From NCBI GenBank assembly GCA_965112735.1, contig OZ218950.1, positions 6,510,001 through 6,574,000 on the forward strand: a stretch of DNA of 64,000 nt. The letters are read 5' to 3'. The stretch's first letter is position 1, and every line of letters begins with the position of its first letter. Below the pieces are notes generated by a model. It made no database searches. It saw nothing but the letters and a program-made list of their open reading frames with translations, and was not told the DNA's origin. Positions 40,589-51,463 of the stretch are shown here, one piece after another. Source of the DNA: Phaeosaccion multiseriatum. Its lineage: Eukaryota; Ochrophyta, other classes. Made by a program: the position numbers and the translations under genes.

Positions 40589-42356
40589 CGAAACGAGGTG
40601 AAGGGAAAGAAGATGAGAGGGAAGGGGGGCGAAGAGAGGAGGTTGAGGCATTGAAGGAGGCTCTTCGGGCCGCGGTGATTGGGCAAAAGGAGTCCCAGTC
40701 TGACGCCGAGGGGACCCGCCAGCAACTGCAGGAGTTGGTGATACAGCAGCAGGAGCAGTTGGTGATACACCAGCAGAGTGAGCAGAGAGTGCAAGCGCTG
40801 GAGGGGGAGGTGAAGAGGCTGCAGGAGAAGCTCGAAGCGGAGGAGGAGAAGCGCCGCGCAGATGCAGCAGTTGATGATACAGCAGCAGAACAGCAAGACG
40901 AGGTGGGTGGTTGGGTGTGCCCTCTTTTTGGTGCTTGGCTTTTCATCGGTGTGTTGAGGACAATGATGAACTGATGGGTTCAGGTACTCCACAGCACTCA
41001 ATTCTCTCTCTCTCTCGTTCATTCTTCTCTCTTTCTCGTTCTCTCTCTCTCATCCGACAGCAGACGAGCGCTGACGTTCGTCGCTATCGCGCCTCTCTGA
41101 AGGAGCTCCAGCAAGTCACAGAGTTGCTCAGGGCAGAGCTTGCGGACAAGGACAGCAGCCACGCCCTCAGGGTGGGTATGGGGGAGAGGGAGAAGGACGG
41201 AAGGAACGAATGGATGGAGCGAGGAAGGGACGGATGGAGAGAAGAGGGGCTGTGGAGAAGAGCATTTGAGTATTGAGAGGGCCACGTGAGAAGCTGAGCC
41301 AGGGCTGTTTCTGAATCAATAGACAGAAGAGGTCCTCTAACAATCTTCGACCCCCCCCTCCTTCCCTTGATAGGTAACGCAGCTGCGAGGCAAATACAAG
41401 GAGAAGGAGAAGGAGAACAGAAAGTACATTGCAACTGTGCGGACTCAGCAGGTATGAAAGCCTGAGGAGGGAGGGAGGGTGTGAAGGTGGGAGAGAGGGA
41501 GAGAGGTGCACACCCGGCAACCAACACACGACTCTCAGGCAGTCCGTCCACCCTCTGCTCAAGCTTTGTGCATTCCCCCCCTCATGATTCGCCTCTCCCC
41601 TTCCTCCCATGTCCTCTCTTGCTCTTTTCACCTATATCGACACACTCCCTCTTCCCATGTATACCCGCACCTCCGTTCACAGGCTGCTGCTCAGCAACAA
41701 CTCCAGCGACTCCGGGAGCTTATCTCGGACTCTTCTTCCTCGGTCGGCTCCGGGCCCCTCTCCGGCGCCTCAGGGGAGAATGGTTTCCCCTCTGTCGTGT
41801 CGGATGACGACGTGCTACCCACGTTGCAGAAGCTGCTCTCGGGTCTGAGGGAGGATGGGAGGGCCAAGCGGAGGCAGACAACGGACCTCACGGCCCAACT
41901 ACAGGTATGTGTGTACAGTAGGATCCTTGTTATGCAGTAGGGAGGTTCATGTATTGCCATCTCCATCCATCTACTGCCATCTCCCCTCAGCCACAGCCTC
42001 CCTCCATTCCACACCAGACGGCCGCACAGGACAACATTCGTCTAGAGAGCACAGTCCAGGCACAGGCGGAGCAGTTGAGGGAGCTCCGCCCTCAGCTCCA
42101 CCGCCCCTTGCTCCGCTCGCCGTCCTCTACGGTCAAGCAGCAGCCTCCCCAGTCCTACCCTTCTCCTTCGAGCAACAGCACCGGCCCTGGCGGGCGTGGG
42201 GAGCTGCACTGGGATGATGCCCCGCTAAAGCGTCCCGAGCAGCGCCAGCACCACCAGCAGCACCAGCGCTACCAGCAGCCGGACCAGCAGGAGTACCATC
42301 AACAGCAGGGCCAACGGCACCAGCAGCAGAGGTATCTTGCCGCAAGCCTGACTTGA
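35633..42356 (+). CDS. Giant coiled-coil protein with QLVIQQ repeats, 8 exons
   Basis: Exons 35633-35680, 35825-35958, 36069-38958, 39145-40902, 41061-41171, 41374-41451, 41683-41904 and 42018-42356 join in frame to about 1859 residues. No named family is recognised. A short helical N-terminus (KAIEKRCGELELSLK) leads to a basic, low-complexity region, a long Glu run (about 36895-37025), and then more than 1000 residues of charged heptad-type coiled coil. The C-terminus is rich in His, Gln and Pro. The coiled coil contains about nine copies of the dispersed element, read as QQQLVIQQQ or close variants (37642 and 40048-40881), several beside pure CAG/Gln runs. A structural role, such as cytoskeletal or Golgi tether, is only inferred from composition. 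Exon 3 could extend past its donor to a stop at 39003. It shares a divergent promoter with the methyltransferase. Confidence 0.7.
40048..40881 (+). repeat. Cluster of eight dispersed-element copies
   Basis: Core positions: 40048 (diverged, TTGGTAATGCT), 40078, 40285, 40534, 40735, 40759 and 40871 (TTGATGATACA), all in the sense frame giving LVIQ or a variant except 40871, which reads AVDDTAA, together with one earlier copy at 37642. Spacing is irregular (24 to 250 bp) and the sequence between copies is unrelated, so this is not a simple tandem array. Confidence 0.8.
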
Positions 42357-42855
42357 CGTGGATGTGGCGAGGCGAGGAGAAGCGTCAGTCTGCGCGCACG
42401 ACTAGTAAAAGCTGCAGAACTCAAGGGGTGGGGCCTCTTGTCTTCCACAGAGGCCTGACTTGGACTCTATTGGAGCAGCGAGCATGGCAAGAAGTGGAGA
42501 GTCGCGAGAGCTTTGCCACGGCGAGTTGGGACGTTTGGGGTGAAAACGTGTGTGAATAAAAGGGAAGAGGGGAAGTTCATTGTGGGGTTGGTGCGTGCTT
42601 TCCACGCCCCAAGCTCATTCCCCTCCGCCCTATTTGGAGGGGGTTTGTAGACCACCTCGGCCTCTGGCGAGAGGCTCAACCCAAGTGCATGGGCCGGGGC
42701 ACTGAGCAGCCTTGGCAACGAGTAGTTTGGGCGGCTCCCCTCTTTTGTGTAGATTGTTTGTATCATGTTATTGAGCCAGTGTTATTTCTCTGTGGACCGG
42801 CGATACAATTAGGCAGCGCTTCGACGAGAGCCACCCAACCGCCCTCACCTACCGC
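42357..42855. other. Convergent intergenic region
   Basis: This holds the 3' flanks of the coiled-coil gene (plus) and the basic-protein gene (minus). No open frame with family features, RNA gene or repeat of note is seen. Confidence 0.5.
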
Positions 42856-43542
42856 TCAACTTCTCTTCTTGCCGCCCTTCCGGGCAAACCCCTTCCGCGA
42901 AGACACCCTCCTCTTGCTGCTGAGGCTTTGCTCCAAGAACCGTAGCGCCGTGCTGGCGCGGGTATGCGCTTGCACCGGTTGGTAGCCCCGCGCGTCGATG
43001 TCATCATTGGCGCCGTCGCTGCCAAGGGCCACCAATCGAAAGTTGCCATGCTTGAAGCCGGTGGTGGACACCTCTATTCTCTGCTTGCGCTTCACCAGAG
43101 TCGCCTCCCGTTTCCGCTCCTCCTCCAGTCTTCGTCGCTGCTCCGCGGAGTGCCTTCGTTCGCCGTCCTCTCCCGCCTGCTTGACAGCAGCGAGCACATT
43201 CCCGGACAGCAGCTCCTCCTCCCTCTCCTCCTCTTCCTCCTCTTCCTCCTGCTTCTCCGCACCCCCCCCTCTCCTCCTAGCGGCATGCTGTTCATTCCTC
43301 GCCTCGTCCCTCTCCTTCTGCTTGGGCCTCTTCCTCTTCTTCCCCTTTCCCTTGGCTGCCTCCTCTCTGGCCCTCGTCTCGGCCAAAGCTATCACCTTCG
43401 CCTCTTGCTGTCCCACCTCCTCAGGCGCCTCATCGTCGCTGTCGCTCTCTTCTCTCGCCTGCTGCACCGGAGCTCTCCTTGAACCTACCATCTCCACAAG
43501 GGGGGGATCCTTTAAAACCCCAAATCGCTCACACCTCCGCAT
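42856..43542 (-). CDS. Small basic, lysine-rich protein, single exon
   Basis: An intact frame of 228 residues; a second in-frame ATG at 43491 would give 211. I do not recognise the family. The protein is strongly charged: an acidic patch (ESDSDDEAPEE), lysine clusters (KGKGKKRKRPKQKERDE), a Glu run, a long basic helix (RRRLEEERKREATLVKRKQR), then a more ordered-looking segment, TTGFKHGNFRLVALGSDG, and a terminal SSKRRVSSRKGFARKGGKK. This composition and the short C-terminal module recall nucleolar ribosome-biogenesis proteins, but that is inference. It is divergently arranged with the histidine phosphatase, with only 83 bp between the two outermost start codons. Confidence 0.6.
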   Translation of the reverse strand: MRRCERFGVLKDPPLVEMVGSRRAPVQQAREESDSDDEAPEEVGQQEAKVIALAETRAREEAAKGKGKKRKRPKQKERDEARNEQHAARRRGGGAEKQEEEEEEEEREEELLSGNVLAAVKQAGEDGERRHSAEQRRRLEEERKREATLVKRKQRIEVSTTGFKHGNFRLVALGSDGANDDIDARGYQPVQAHTRASTALRFLEQSLSSKRRVSSRKGFARKGGKKRS

Positions 43543-43625
43543 CCATTGCCATCAGATGGCACTCCATTCCCCCTTTCCCACCTCCTTCCTTCTCCTCCTC
43601 CTTCACCCCTTCCGTGTTGATTACC

Positions 43626-44681
43626 ATGAGAACCGAGGCGAGAAGACGCCTTAGGTTACGAGGCTCCTCACGACGGGCGTTTTGCACTCTCGTGCTCCTT
43701 TCCATTCACCACCATGTCCAATCTGAAGCCTTCCTTTCCACCTCTGTGTTCACGCAAGCCAAGGCATCACCCGCGCGAGCAGCAGCAGCGGCTGCTTCCA
43801 CTGCTGCAGCCACCACTTCAGTTTCGCCAGCTATCGGTAGCTGTGGCGGCTATGTGGTGGAAAGCTTGGAAGGCAAGTCTACAGTGGAGCACCTGCCTCC
43901 TCTACGCAACAGGTACCTGGCCCTGAGACACGGCCAGAGTGAGGCCAATATGGAGGGTATCATCTCCAGCGACCCTGCCGTGGGCACGGTCAAGCATGGC
44001 CTCACGGTCACGGGGAGGGCACAAGCCAGGCAGAGCGCTACAAGACTAATTGATGTCGTGGGGAGAGACGATATCGACAACGTTGTTTTCGTTTCCAGCG
44101 ACTTTACCCGGGCCAGACAAACAGCTGAAGGTGTGTGGGGTAGACAGACACGACTTGCATCTGACTTGCAAGGCCATAAAAGGCGTCGACTGACGCGCTC
44201 CTACTCATTTGTACCTACTTACTTCCAGAGAGAGGGATTACGTTGATTGGCCCTCTTGGCCTGGAATGCAATGCAGTCCTTGCCTTGTTCTTTCGTCACC
44301 ACTGACCGGCTGCTCCCTCCCTTCTTGGTCTGTCTTTATGTCTGTGCTGCTGTCTTCCTTCTGCTCGCCTGGGTGACACAAAACCTCCCCTCTCCTCCCC
44401 TCTCCTCCCCTCCTCTCCCCTCCCCGACAGAGTGTAGAATCGCCGTGGAGAACATTGTAGGCTTTGAGAGGGACGTCCTCAATAGGGAGAAGGAGGAGGG
44501 AGATACAGAAGAAGCGGTAGCGGCGGCAGGAAGTGCAGCCCCTGGGGAGGTGCTGCTTACTCAAGCTCAATGGGAGCAGTACCTTCCACCCCCGGTGGTC
44601 ATCAGGAAGGAGCTGCGCGAGAGGTGGTTCGGAGAGTTGGACGGGACTGTGCTGCTCAACTACAACAAGGTGCGTGTTTGC

Positions 44682-44712
<31 letters not shown>

Positions 44713-45053
44713 GTGTGTTTGTGTCGCCAGGGTAGCAGCAGGAAGGAGGGGTGGAGAATCATTTCTCCTACTTCTCACTACTCATGCCTGCACGTGAGGT
44801 GTATACGTCAACTGACACAGACGACCCACAACCCAACAGCTAAATCAACCCCAACTAATACCCCTCAAAGGTTTGGCCCGAGGACCTCAAGGACGCGTCT
44901 CACTCGGGCTTTGGCGTCGAGTCTGTACAGGAGGTATGCTCTAGGCTGCGCGGAATGTTCCTGGACCTTGAGGAGCAGTACGAAGGGAAGGTGCTCGTGC
45001 TGACCTCACACGCAGGTAGGTAACTTGACGGGACCGACAAACCGGGCAGTGCG

Positions 45054-45119
<66 letters not shown>

Positions 45120-45604
45120 CTTCTCTTTCCCTTTTCTTTCACGCTGTCTCTTCTTTCGCTCTCAGCTCTCTCTATTTCTGTCTCTCTTGCGTGCTTGGCC
45201 AACTGACATTCTCTCTCCGAACGTGTCATCTCTGTTTCCCCCCTCCCTCCTGCTGCTGGCGCTTCTCATTATCTACGTCATTCCTCGCCTCTCAGACACA
45301 CTTCAAATAATGCAGTGCTTCGTGGCGGCATGTAAGTGGGGTCAAAGTGTTGCTAAAGAGAGCGTGTACCTGTACTTCTGTGTGTGCTCCACCTGAGTCG
45401 TATTCCCTCTCGCTATGCTAGTTACTGATCGAAGCACCCCCCCTTCCCCTGCTTTCATCCGGACCATGGTGCATGTTGCTTGCTCTATTCAAAACAGCGG
45501 ATGAGCGTCTGTTCAGTCAGTACCGCTTCAAGAACGGGGAGGTGCGGCAGCTGCTCCAGGAGGAAGACTCGCTGCCCGCACCCCGACCCCTGTCCTTCCA
45601 ATAG
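43626..45604 (+). CDS. Histidine phosphatase / phosphoglycerate mutase family protein, 5 exons
   Basis: Exons 43626-44130, 44431-44669, 44871-45015, 45296-45331 and 45498-45604 keep frame and give 343 residues. The catalytic signature is YLALRHGQSEAN (RHG at 101-103, the phospho-accepting histidine). It is followed by GLTVTGRAQARQSA, VVFVSSDFTRARQTAE (substrate arginine), ECRIAVENIV and the second catalytic histidine in LVLTSHADTLQIMQ (near 296). The enzyme removes or transfers a phosphoryl group; the substrate is not predictable. The first 40 residues are an Arg-rich start, a hydrophobic segment (FCTLVLLSIHHHV) and QSEAF. That is a signal peptide followed by a phenylalanine, as in plastid leaders of secondary algae, so plastid or secretory targeting is likely. 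Confidence 0.83.
45058..45117. repeat. (TC)n microsatellite in intron
   Basis: An uninterrupted CT/TC dinucleotide run of about 60 bp in the third intron of the histidine phosphatase gene. Confidence 0.92.
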
Positions 45605-45917
45605 CACGACCGGATGGCTGGATGCGCCCAGTCCAGGCCTTTGGAGTATGGCACTGCCGTGCTTGCAGGTCTGACAGCTGCAGCAGTAAGTAGCAGCAGC
45701 ACCACCACCACCACCACCAGACTTGGGGAGCAAGGAACGAGGAGGAGGGCGAGACGGCAGAGGAGGACGGCGAGAGGGCGAAAATGCATCTGATATAGAC
45801 TAGAGGGAGAACACGTGCCTTAGGTCACGCGTGTGGTACATCCCATTTTGAAGCGATGAAGCAAGCTACTCGAAGCTACGGGAGTTGGGAATCAAATACA
45901 ACCAACCTGCAATCAAT

Positions 45918-46127
45918 ACTCAGCCCCAGCCTCACCTAGTGGCCTGGGTGGGCCTACAGTATCGTATTTGGACAAGTGAGCGGCCTAAATGGGGGGTGGG
46001 GTGCCCAGAGCGCAGAGGGCCAGAACGACCGAAGGGCGGTCGGCCTAGCGGAGGGGTACAGGGAAGGGGGGACAGAAAGGCAGAACGGCCAAGGACCTTG
46101 GCCTAGGGTCTCCCTGCACGGACATTT
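45918..46127. mobile_element. Degenerate relative of the 7567-7846 MITE
   Basis: The segment has the same GGCCTA-rich texture as the intact MITE. Its left end (AGCCTCACCTAGTGGCCT, later GTGAGCGGCCTAAA) and right end (GGCCTAGGGTCTCCCTGCAC) align loosely with the MITE termini in the same order. The terminal repeats are eroded and no target-site duplication is evident. It lies between the histidine phosphatase and the chromate transporter. Confidence 0.45.
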
Positions 46128-46385
46128 GTAGGGGTACCAGCAGCAGGTGCACTGCAAAAAATTGGGGGATGATGGAAGGGTGGTGAGGGGTTGGGCACCA
46201 ATAGCGAGTTCGCAGTTCGCAACCGAAACACAACCGACATCGAACCAAGGGCACGCAAAGTGCGAACGAATTCGAGCGAACCACCAACTGCATTACCTGT
46301 GAGCCATTGTCAATTTCCAATTTCTCGTTGGTTCGGCCGCTGCCTCCACTGATACATATACCAGCTGACATATACCGAGTTGGTC

Positions 46386-49022
46386 ATGTCGACGGTCGAG
46401 GAGGGTCAGCCGCTGCAAGGCTATGGCTCTATGCCCTCTTCTTTAGCCTTGCAGAAGAGCAGCTACAGCACCAGACTCCAGGAGGTGAGTGTGAGAGGGG
46501 GGAATCTTGGATGCGATGCAGAATCTTTTCACAGTGTAGACATAAACAACACTGGCTGGGCTGTGTCTCGCGTCTCCCGCAGAAAATGGCAAGGGGGTGC
46601 GGCTGCTACTCAAGCTTGGCGCCCTTGCTCTGCATGCTACAATTTGTGCCACTGCTCTTTTCTCCACCCCCTCTCTCCCTTTCCCACTCCGCTCTTAGGT
46701 GTTCACCTCCTTCCTGCCGCTGGGGTATGTGACCTTCGGCGGACCCAATGCACACATTGCAATCTTGCACGACCGCTTTGTGGTGTCGAAGCAATGGCTG
46801 ACTGACAGTCAGTTCCTTGAGCTCATGGCAGTCGGGCAAGGTCTGCCCGGGCCCACTTCCACACAAATGGTTATCGCAACCGGCACCTATCACGCCGGCT
46901 TTCTCGGGGGGCTGCTTGCCTTCTTGCTCTTCAGCATGCCGTCTTTTGTGGTCTGCACGCTGTGTGGAATGGGTATCAGCGCCTTTCTGGAGGGTGGCAC
47001 ACCAGGTATCAAGGCTGTTTGTGGAGCAGAAGGGGCAGACTGATTTGGTCGCAGCTGGGAGGGGACGGCAACCGAGTATCAAAGTAGTGCCTGCATCGAA
47101 AGCGAATAGAGGATCGACTTGAGTGAAAGGCACTTACTCAGCAATCCTTTTCCTCTCTCTCTCTCTCGTTCTGTTTTGGACACATACCTTAGCTCCTCCG
47201 CCTGTTCTCATCTTTGCATTTTCTTCTGTCTCTTTCCTCCTGCCCCCTCCCCCTCTTCCAATCAATAGACTGGATGTCCGGACTCGCCCCTGCTGCCGTT
47301 GCACTAGTCTGCGTCGCTGCCTTCAAGCTGGCTGCAAAGGTGCGACGACACCTGGCGATTCTCTCCCCTCGCGCCCCGCCCTCTTGTTGTTGTTGTCCTC
47401 CCCCCCTCACACACATACATTCATACATTGATAGTGGGGACCTGTGCTCTCTCTCGATATCATTCCCCGATTCACCACCCATTCACCGCTCCCGTCCCTC
47501 GCCAGGTGAACGACAGCAAGCTCAAGATCTTTCTCAGCATGACGAGCGCCTGCATCACAGTCTTCATCAATGGCGACGCCAACGTGAATTCAAACATCAT
47601 CGCGTGGGTCTTCCCCCTCATGCTCATCATCGGAGGGCTTATCGTGTACATCCACTCCAAGATGGCTCCAGAGGCAAGTATGGACACTGGGCTGCCCTGA
47701 GCTGAGCTGTTTGCCTCGTTGGTCGCCCCTTCTCTCGCCTCACTCTTGGGCCCAAGGCAGTGTCGTTGTCTGTGTTGGTGGTGGTGGTGGTGGTGGTGGT
47801 GGTGGTAGTGCTCTATCCGCACAACTTTCGTGGCTCTCTCGAGGCTTACGCGCGTGGTGTCCGTCCCACTTCGCCTCCCTTCGCCTGCCCATATGCCTGC
47901 CCACATACCTCTGCCTTCCGTCTCCGATCTCACAAACAAACACAGAAATACCCAACCCCCGAGGAAGTCGCTCGCTCCGACGACAGCGCCTACGAATCCA
48001 TCGGCACTCCCATGTGGGTAGGCGGAGTCATTATCGGCGTGTTTGCGGCCATCCTTGGCTATGTGCTGTACACGGCCCCTGCAGACGGTAACGCGGGCAT
48101 GTTCGCCACCATCTTCCGTATCGGGTCCACCATCTACGGAGGAGGACAGGTGGTGCTGCCCATGCTGCTGGACGAGGTAAGGAGACAGAGAGCTAGAGAT
48201 AGAGAGTGAGAGAGGAGGGGGATGGGGGGAGGGAGGCGGAGGTACTCCTTCCCTTCGGCTGCCATCTCGCTTCTAAGCTTTGTTTTGCCATGCTCTCACG
48301 CCGGGGTGCCGTCATCTCTCTTTTTTCGTAGGTTGTGAATCCTGGCTGGCTGACTCGAGACCAATTCCTTCAAGGCTTCGCCATCGTTCAGGTACGGTAC
48401 TGGCGCTGCGCATGTGGAAGGGAGTGAGTGTGGCACTGTCTGCCGGCCTGCAACCTCACTCTCCTGTACTTTGAGCACTGGGTGAGGTCCAGTAAACTGA
48501 AATTGAACTTGAACTAAGTCATTCCTCTCCTCCCCTGCTGTCCTGTCCTCTTCTCTTTCCCTGCGATAAACAATTTCGTTTCGTCTCCTCCACTTCCACC
48601 CTGTCACCTCGACATTTCAGGCGCTCCCCGGGCCGCTGTTCAACATTGGCACGTACGTTGGCGCCGTCTACAGCGGGTCTGTGTCAGGGGCACTCGCGGG
48701 GTACGTGGCGCTCTTCCTACCCGGTTTTCTCCTCATCCTGGGTTTCATCCCCTTCTGGGCCGCTGTGCGAAAGATTCACTTCATCCGTATCTTCTTGAAG
48801 GGTGTCAACTCGGCGGCTATTGGGCTGGTGGCTGCGGCCTGTGTCTTGCTGTGGAGGCACGCGGTTCACGACTTTAGTCACGCGATTGTGTTTCTGGTGA
48901 CGGGATGTATGCAGGGTATGCTGGGCCAGAGCGCTCCGGTCAGCATCGTGGCGGGAGGGTTGGTGGGGTGGCTCCTCAGCCCCTCGATGGGAAATCTCGC
49001 GCAGGAGTCATACTGTGCATAG
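46386..49022 (+). CDS. Chromate (CHR) family transporter, 7 exons
   Basis: Exons 46386-46484, 46699-47005, 47269-47339, 47506-47673, 47946-48176, 48332-48391 and 48621-49022 keep frame and give 445 residues. CHR proteins are membrane exporters of chromate or sulfate-like anions; two homologous halves are visible. Half one has FLPLGYVTFGGPNAHIAIL and VGQGLPGPTSTQM. Half two has IGSTIYGGGQVVLPML, NPGWLTRDQFLQGFAIVQ and ALPGPLFNIGTYVGA, then hydrophobic helices (ALFLPGFLLILGFIPFWAAV, GLVAAACVLLW). The FGGP / GLPGP and YGGGQVVLP / LPGP pairs are the family signature. The intron after exon 4 starts with GC (47674); only this choice keeps the frame with KYPTPEEVA. The central loop is hydrophilic. 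Whether the natural substrate is chromate is unknown. Confidence 0.88.
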
Positions 49023-49405
49023 ATAGATATGATAGATACAGGTTTACATAGCAGAGCAGAGCAGAGCGTTACGCTTTACTACGTGCTTGCGCGAAGGACG
49101 ACAAAAAAGAAAAAGTGTCTATGGTATTGTAACAAATAATTATACAATGGGACTGAGAGAACTTCTAAAAAATAAATACAAAATAAATGTACATGACCGG
49201 CCCTCCTTCAGAGAGACTCTGCTTGATGTAAAATACCAATGGCAATAGACTCGGTGAGTCTTATGTCGGTCCTGCCCCCTCCTCCTCCCTGTTTGAGCAA
49301 ACTCTCAAACTCCCTCTGACTAAACTGGAATGGACAGCACACTATTGGAGTGGAGTGCCATCTATTCCTAAGACTCCCTTAATATGGTATACTCTCTCTC
49401 TCTCT
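49023..49405. other. Convergent intergenic region
   Basis: Shared 3' flank of the chromate transporter (plus) and the kinase (minus), AT-richer than its surroundings (tagatagatatgatagata near 49021; aaataaataaaa-type sequence near 49150-49190). This is consistent with 3' untranslated regions and polyadenylation signals. No gene is seen. Confidence 0.5.
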
Positions 49406-50577
49406 CTAAGACTTGCCCTGCCACAGACCCTTGAAACGGATCTCCACCTCCCTAGCACTGGGGCGGGCTTTGGGGTCATCATGCCAGCAGTCCTCCAACA
49501 GCACACACAGGTCCTCGGGCCAAAAGGAGAAGAGCTGCGGTCTCTCCCCTCCGTAAAAGACCTCCGAGAAGATGGTTTCGGCCGTAAAGCCCTCAAACGG
49601 TTTGCTGAGCGCAAGCATCTCCCACATTACCAGCGCCATTGAGTATACATCCGCCTTCTCGCTGTAAGGCTCGTGCAGCGCTACTTCCGGGGCCATGTAG
49701 CGCAAACTCCCCACGCCTCCGGTCATTTCAAAGGCCTCTACGCACGAGTGCTCGCGCGCGTCCCTCCCTGCGCCCGGAGGCTGCACGCCAGATACTTGCC
49801 TGCACAGCCCGAAATCGAATAGAGCGAGGCTTCCGTCCGGCCGGATCCCGACGTTATCGGGCTTGATATCGCGGTGCAGGAGGATGGTGTTGGTATAAGA
49901 AGGACGCCGCCCTCCTCCTCCTTCGCATTCTCCTTCGCTATCGTTTAAAGCAGACCCGGGGGAGGGTGGCTCCAGTCCATCGGCCTCCATCTGTGCAATC
50001 TCCGCCTCACTCAGCCCACAGCCGCCAATGCTGCTGGTCCATTCGTCCTCCTCTCGTGGGGCGTGCAGGGCAGCCAGTGCGCCAGCCAACTGGAACCCGT
50101 ACTGCATGCACTGGCTCAGGGGGTACTTGCGCCGCACACGCACCGCCTTGCGCTTCCTCTCAACGAGGCTTGTTTGCTGGGGCGAGCCCGCCGCCCCGGA
50201 GAACTGCTCTGCTACGGTACCCACGAGCCGCTCCAGTACAAGAAAGAGGCCTCGTGTATCGTCGAAGCCCCAGCCCAGGACTCGCACAATGTCCGGCTGA
50301 TGCGAGAAGGAGAGGAGGGCGGCCAGCTCCTTCTCCAGGTCTCTGGAGGCGGCGTCCCATCCGCATGAGAGCTCCTCTGCGGGCCGGAGCATCTTGACGA
50401 CTGCCGGTTTGCCCTCAAACGTGCACGCGTAGATGCAGCAGAAGGTGCCCAACCTCAGCGGCTCCAGGGACCTCTTGGGCCCCCCGAGCTCCCCCAGACT
50501 CAGGTCCTCTCGGACAAGGGGGGGTGGTTTGTTTGCGGCGGCTCGGGCGCGTCTCGCCGCTTCCTTCTCCTCCTCAT

Positions 50578-50616
<39 letters not shown>

Positions 50617-51463
50617 GCTCCTCCTGCTGCTCCAGCTCCTGCTGCTCCTGTTGCTCCTGCTGCTGCTCCTGCTGCTCTTCCTCCACCTCCACTTCAACCT
50701 TCGCGTCCTCCTGCTTCTCATGCTGGTGGTGGCCGGGCAGAGACACCAGTCCCGTCGTTTCCGGCTCCGCCTCCTGCGGCTCCGCCTCCTGCGGCTCCGC
50801 CTCCGGCTCCGGCTCCGCCTCCGGCTCCGCCTCACACGTAGGTTCATCGGGCTTACTCAGCCGCTCCAGTTCAGGGGGACCTTCCTCCTCCTGCACCTGC
50901 TGTTCCTCCTCCTCCTCCTCCTCCTCCTCCTCCCCCTCCTCCTCCTCCTCCTCCTCCTCCTCCTCCACCTCCTCCTCAACCCCCACCACCTCCTCCTCCT
51001 CCCCCTCCTCCACAACCGCCTCCTTCTCCGCAGGCCCAGGACTCAGGGGTTGGGATCCACCGCGTCTCCCCCCAACGTCATGAGCAATGCTGCCCCCCCT
51101 GCTGCTGCAGTCCGCTGTCAACGAGTGCGAAATGAAAGTCGAAATGGTTTCCTCATCTATCGCCCTCTCCGTGTCTTCCGTCGGCGAGGCTTTGGTGCCG
51201 TTCATAATACTGCTGTATGCCGGCGAATGTGATGTAGGGGGGGAGTGCGTGGAGTTCCTAAGGGTCTCCTCGTCCTCGGCCCTCTCCTTGCCTTCCTGCG
51301 AGTAGGCCTTGCTCCTGGTCCTGCTCCTCCCCCTACTCCTCAGCGACTCCGCTGCCTGCTTTGAATGTGAGAGACTCGCCCTAATGGTCTCCTCGTCAGC
51401 GCCCACCGCCTTGCCTTCCGTCGAGTATGCATTTATATGCTGACGGGACTGTGCACAACCCAT
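49406..51463 (-). CDS. Intronless protein kinase with lipid-anchor N-terminus
   Basis: A single frame of 685 residues. The N-terminus MGCAQS fits N-myristoylation at Gly2 with palmitoylation at Cys3, so plasma-membrane attachment is predicted. Residues 1-125 hold three related repeats ending in DEETIRASLSHS, DEETLRNSTHS and DEETISTFISHS. Poly-Glu, Pro/Glu and Gln/Glu stretches follow (about 160-300). The kinase domain runs from about 325 to the end: LRLGTFCCIYACTFEG in place of a standard Gly-rich loop, AVVKM (Lys357), LLHRDIKPDN (Asp532), DFG (550-552), GSLRYMAPEV and a closing CWHDDPKARPS. All catalytic residues are present. An acidic insert (SSIGGCGLSEAEIAQ onward) lies between helix E and the catalytic loop. 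The C-lobe resembles tyrosine-kinase-like/MLK-type kinases. Substrate unknown. Confidence 0.87.

Noticed and set aside
43626-43760. Upstream ATG at 43556 (MALHSPFPTSF...) as start of the histidine phosphatase
   Set aside because: It is in a different frame from the catalytic domain and ends at a stop shortly after.
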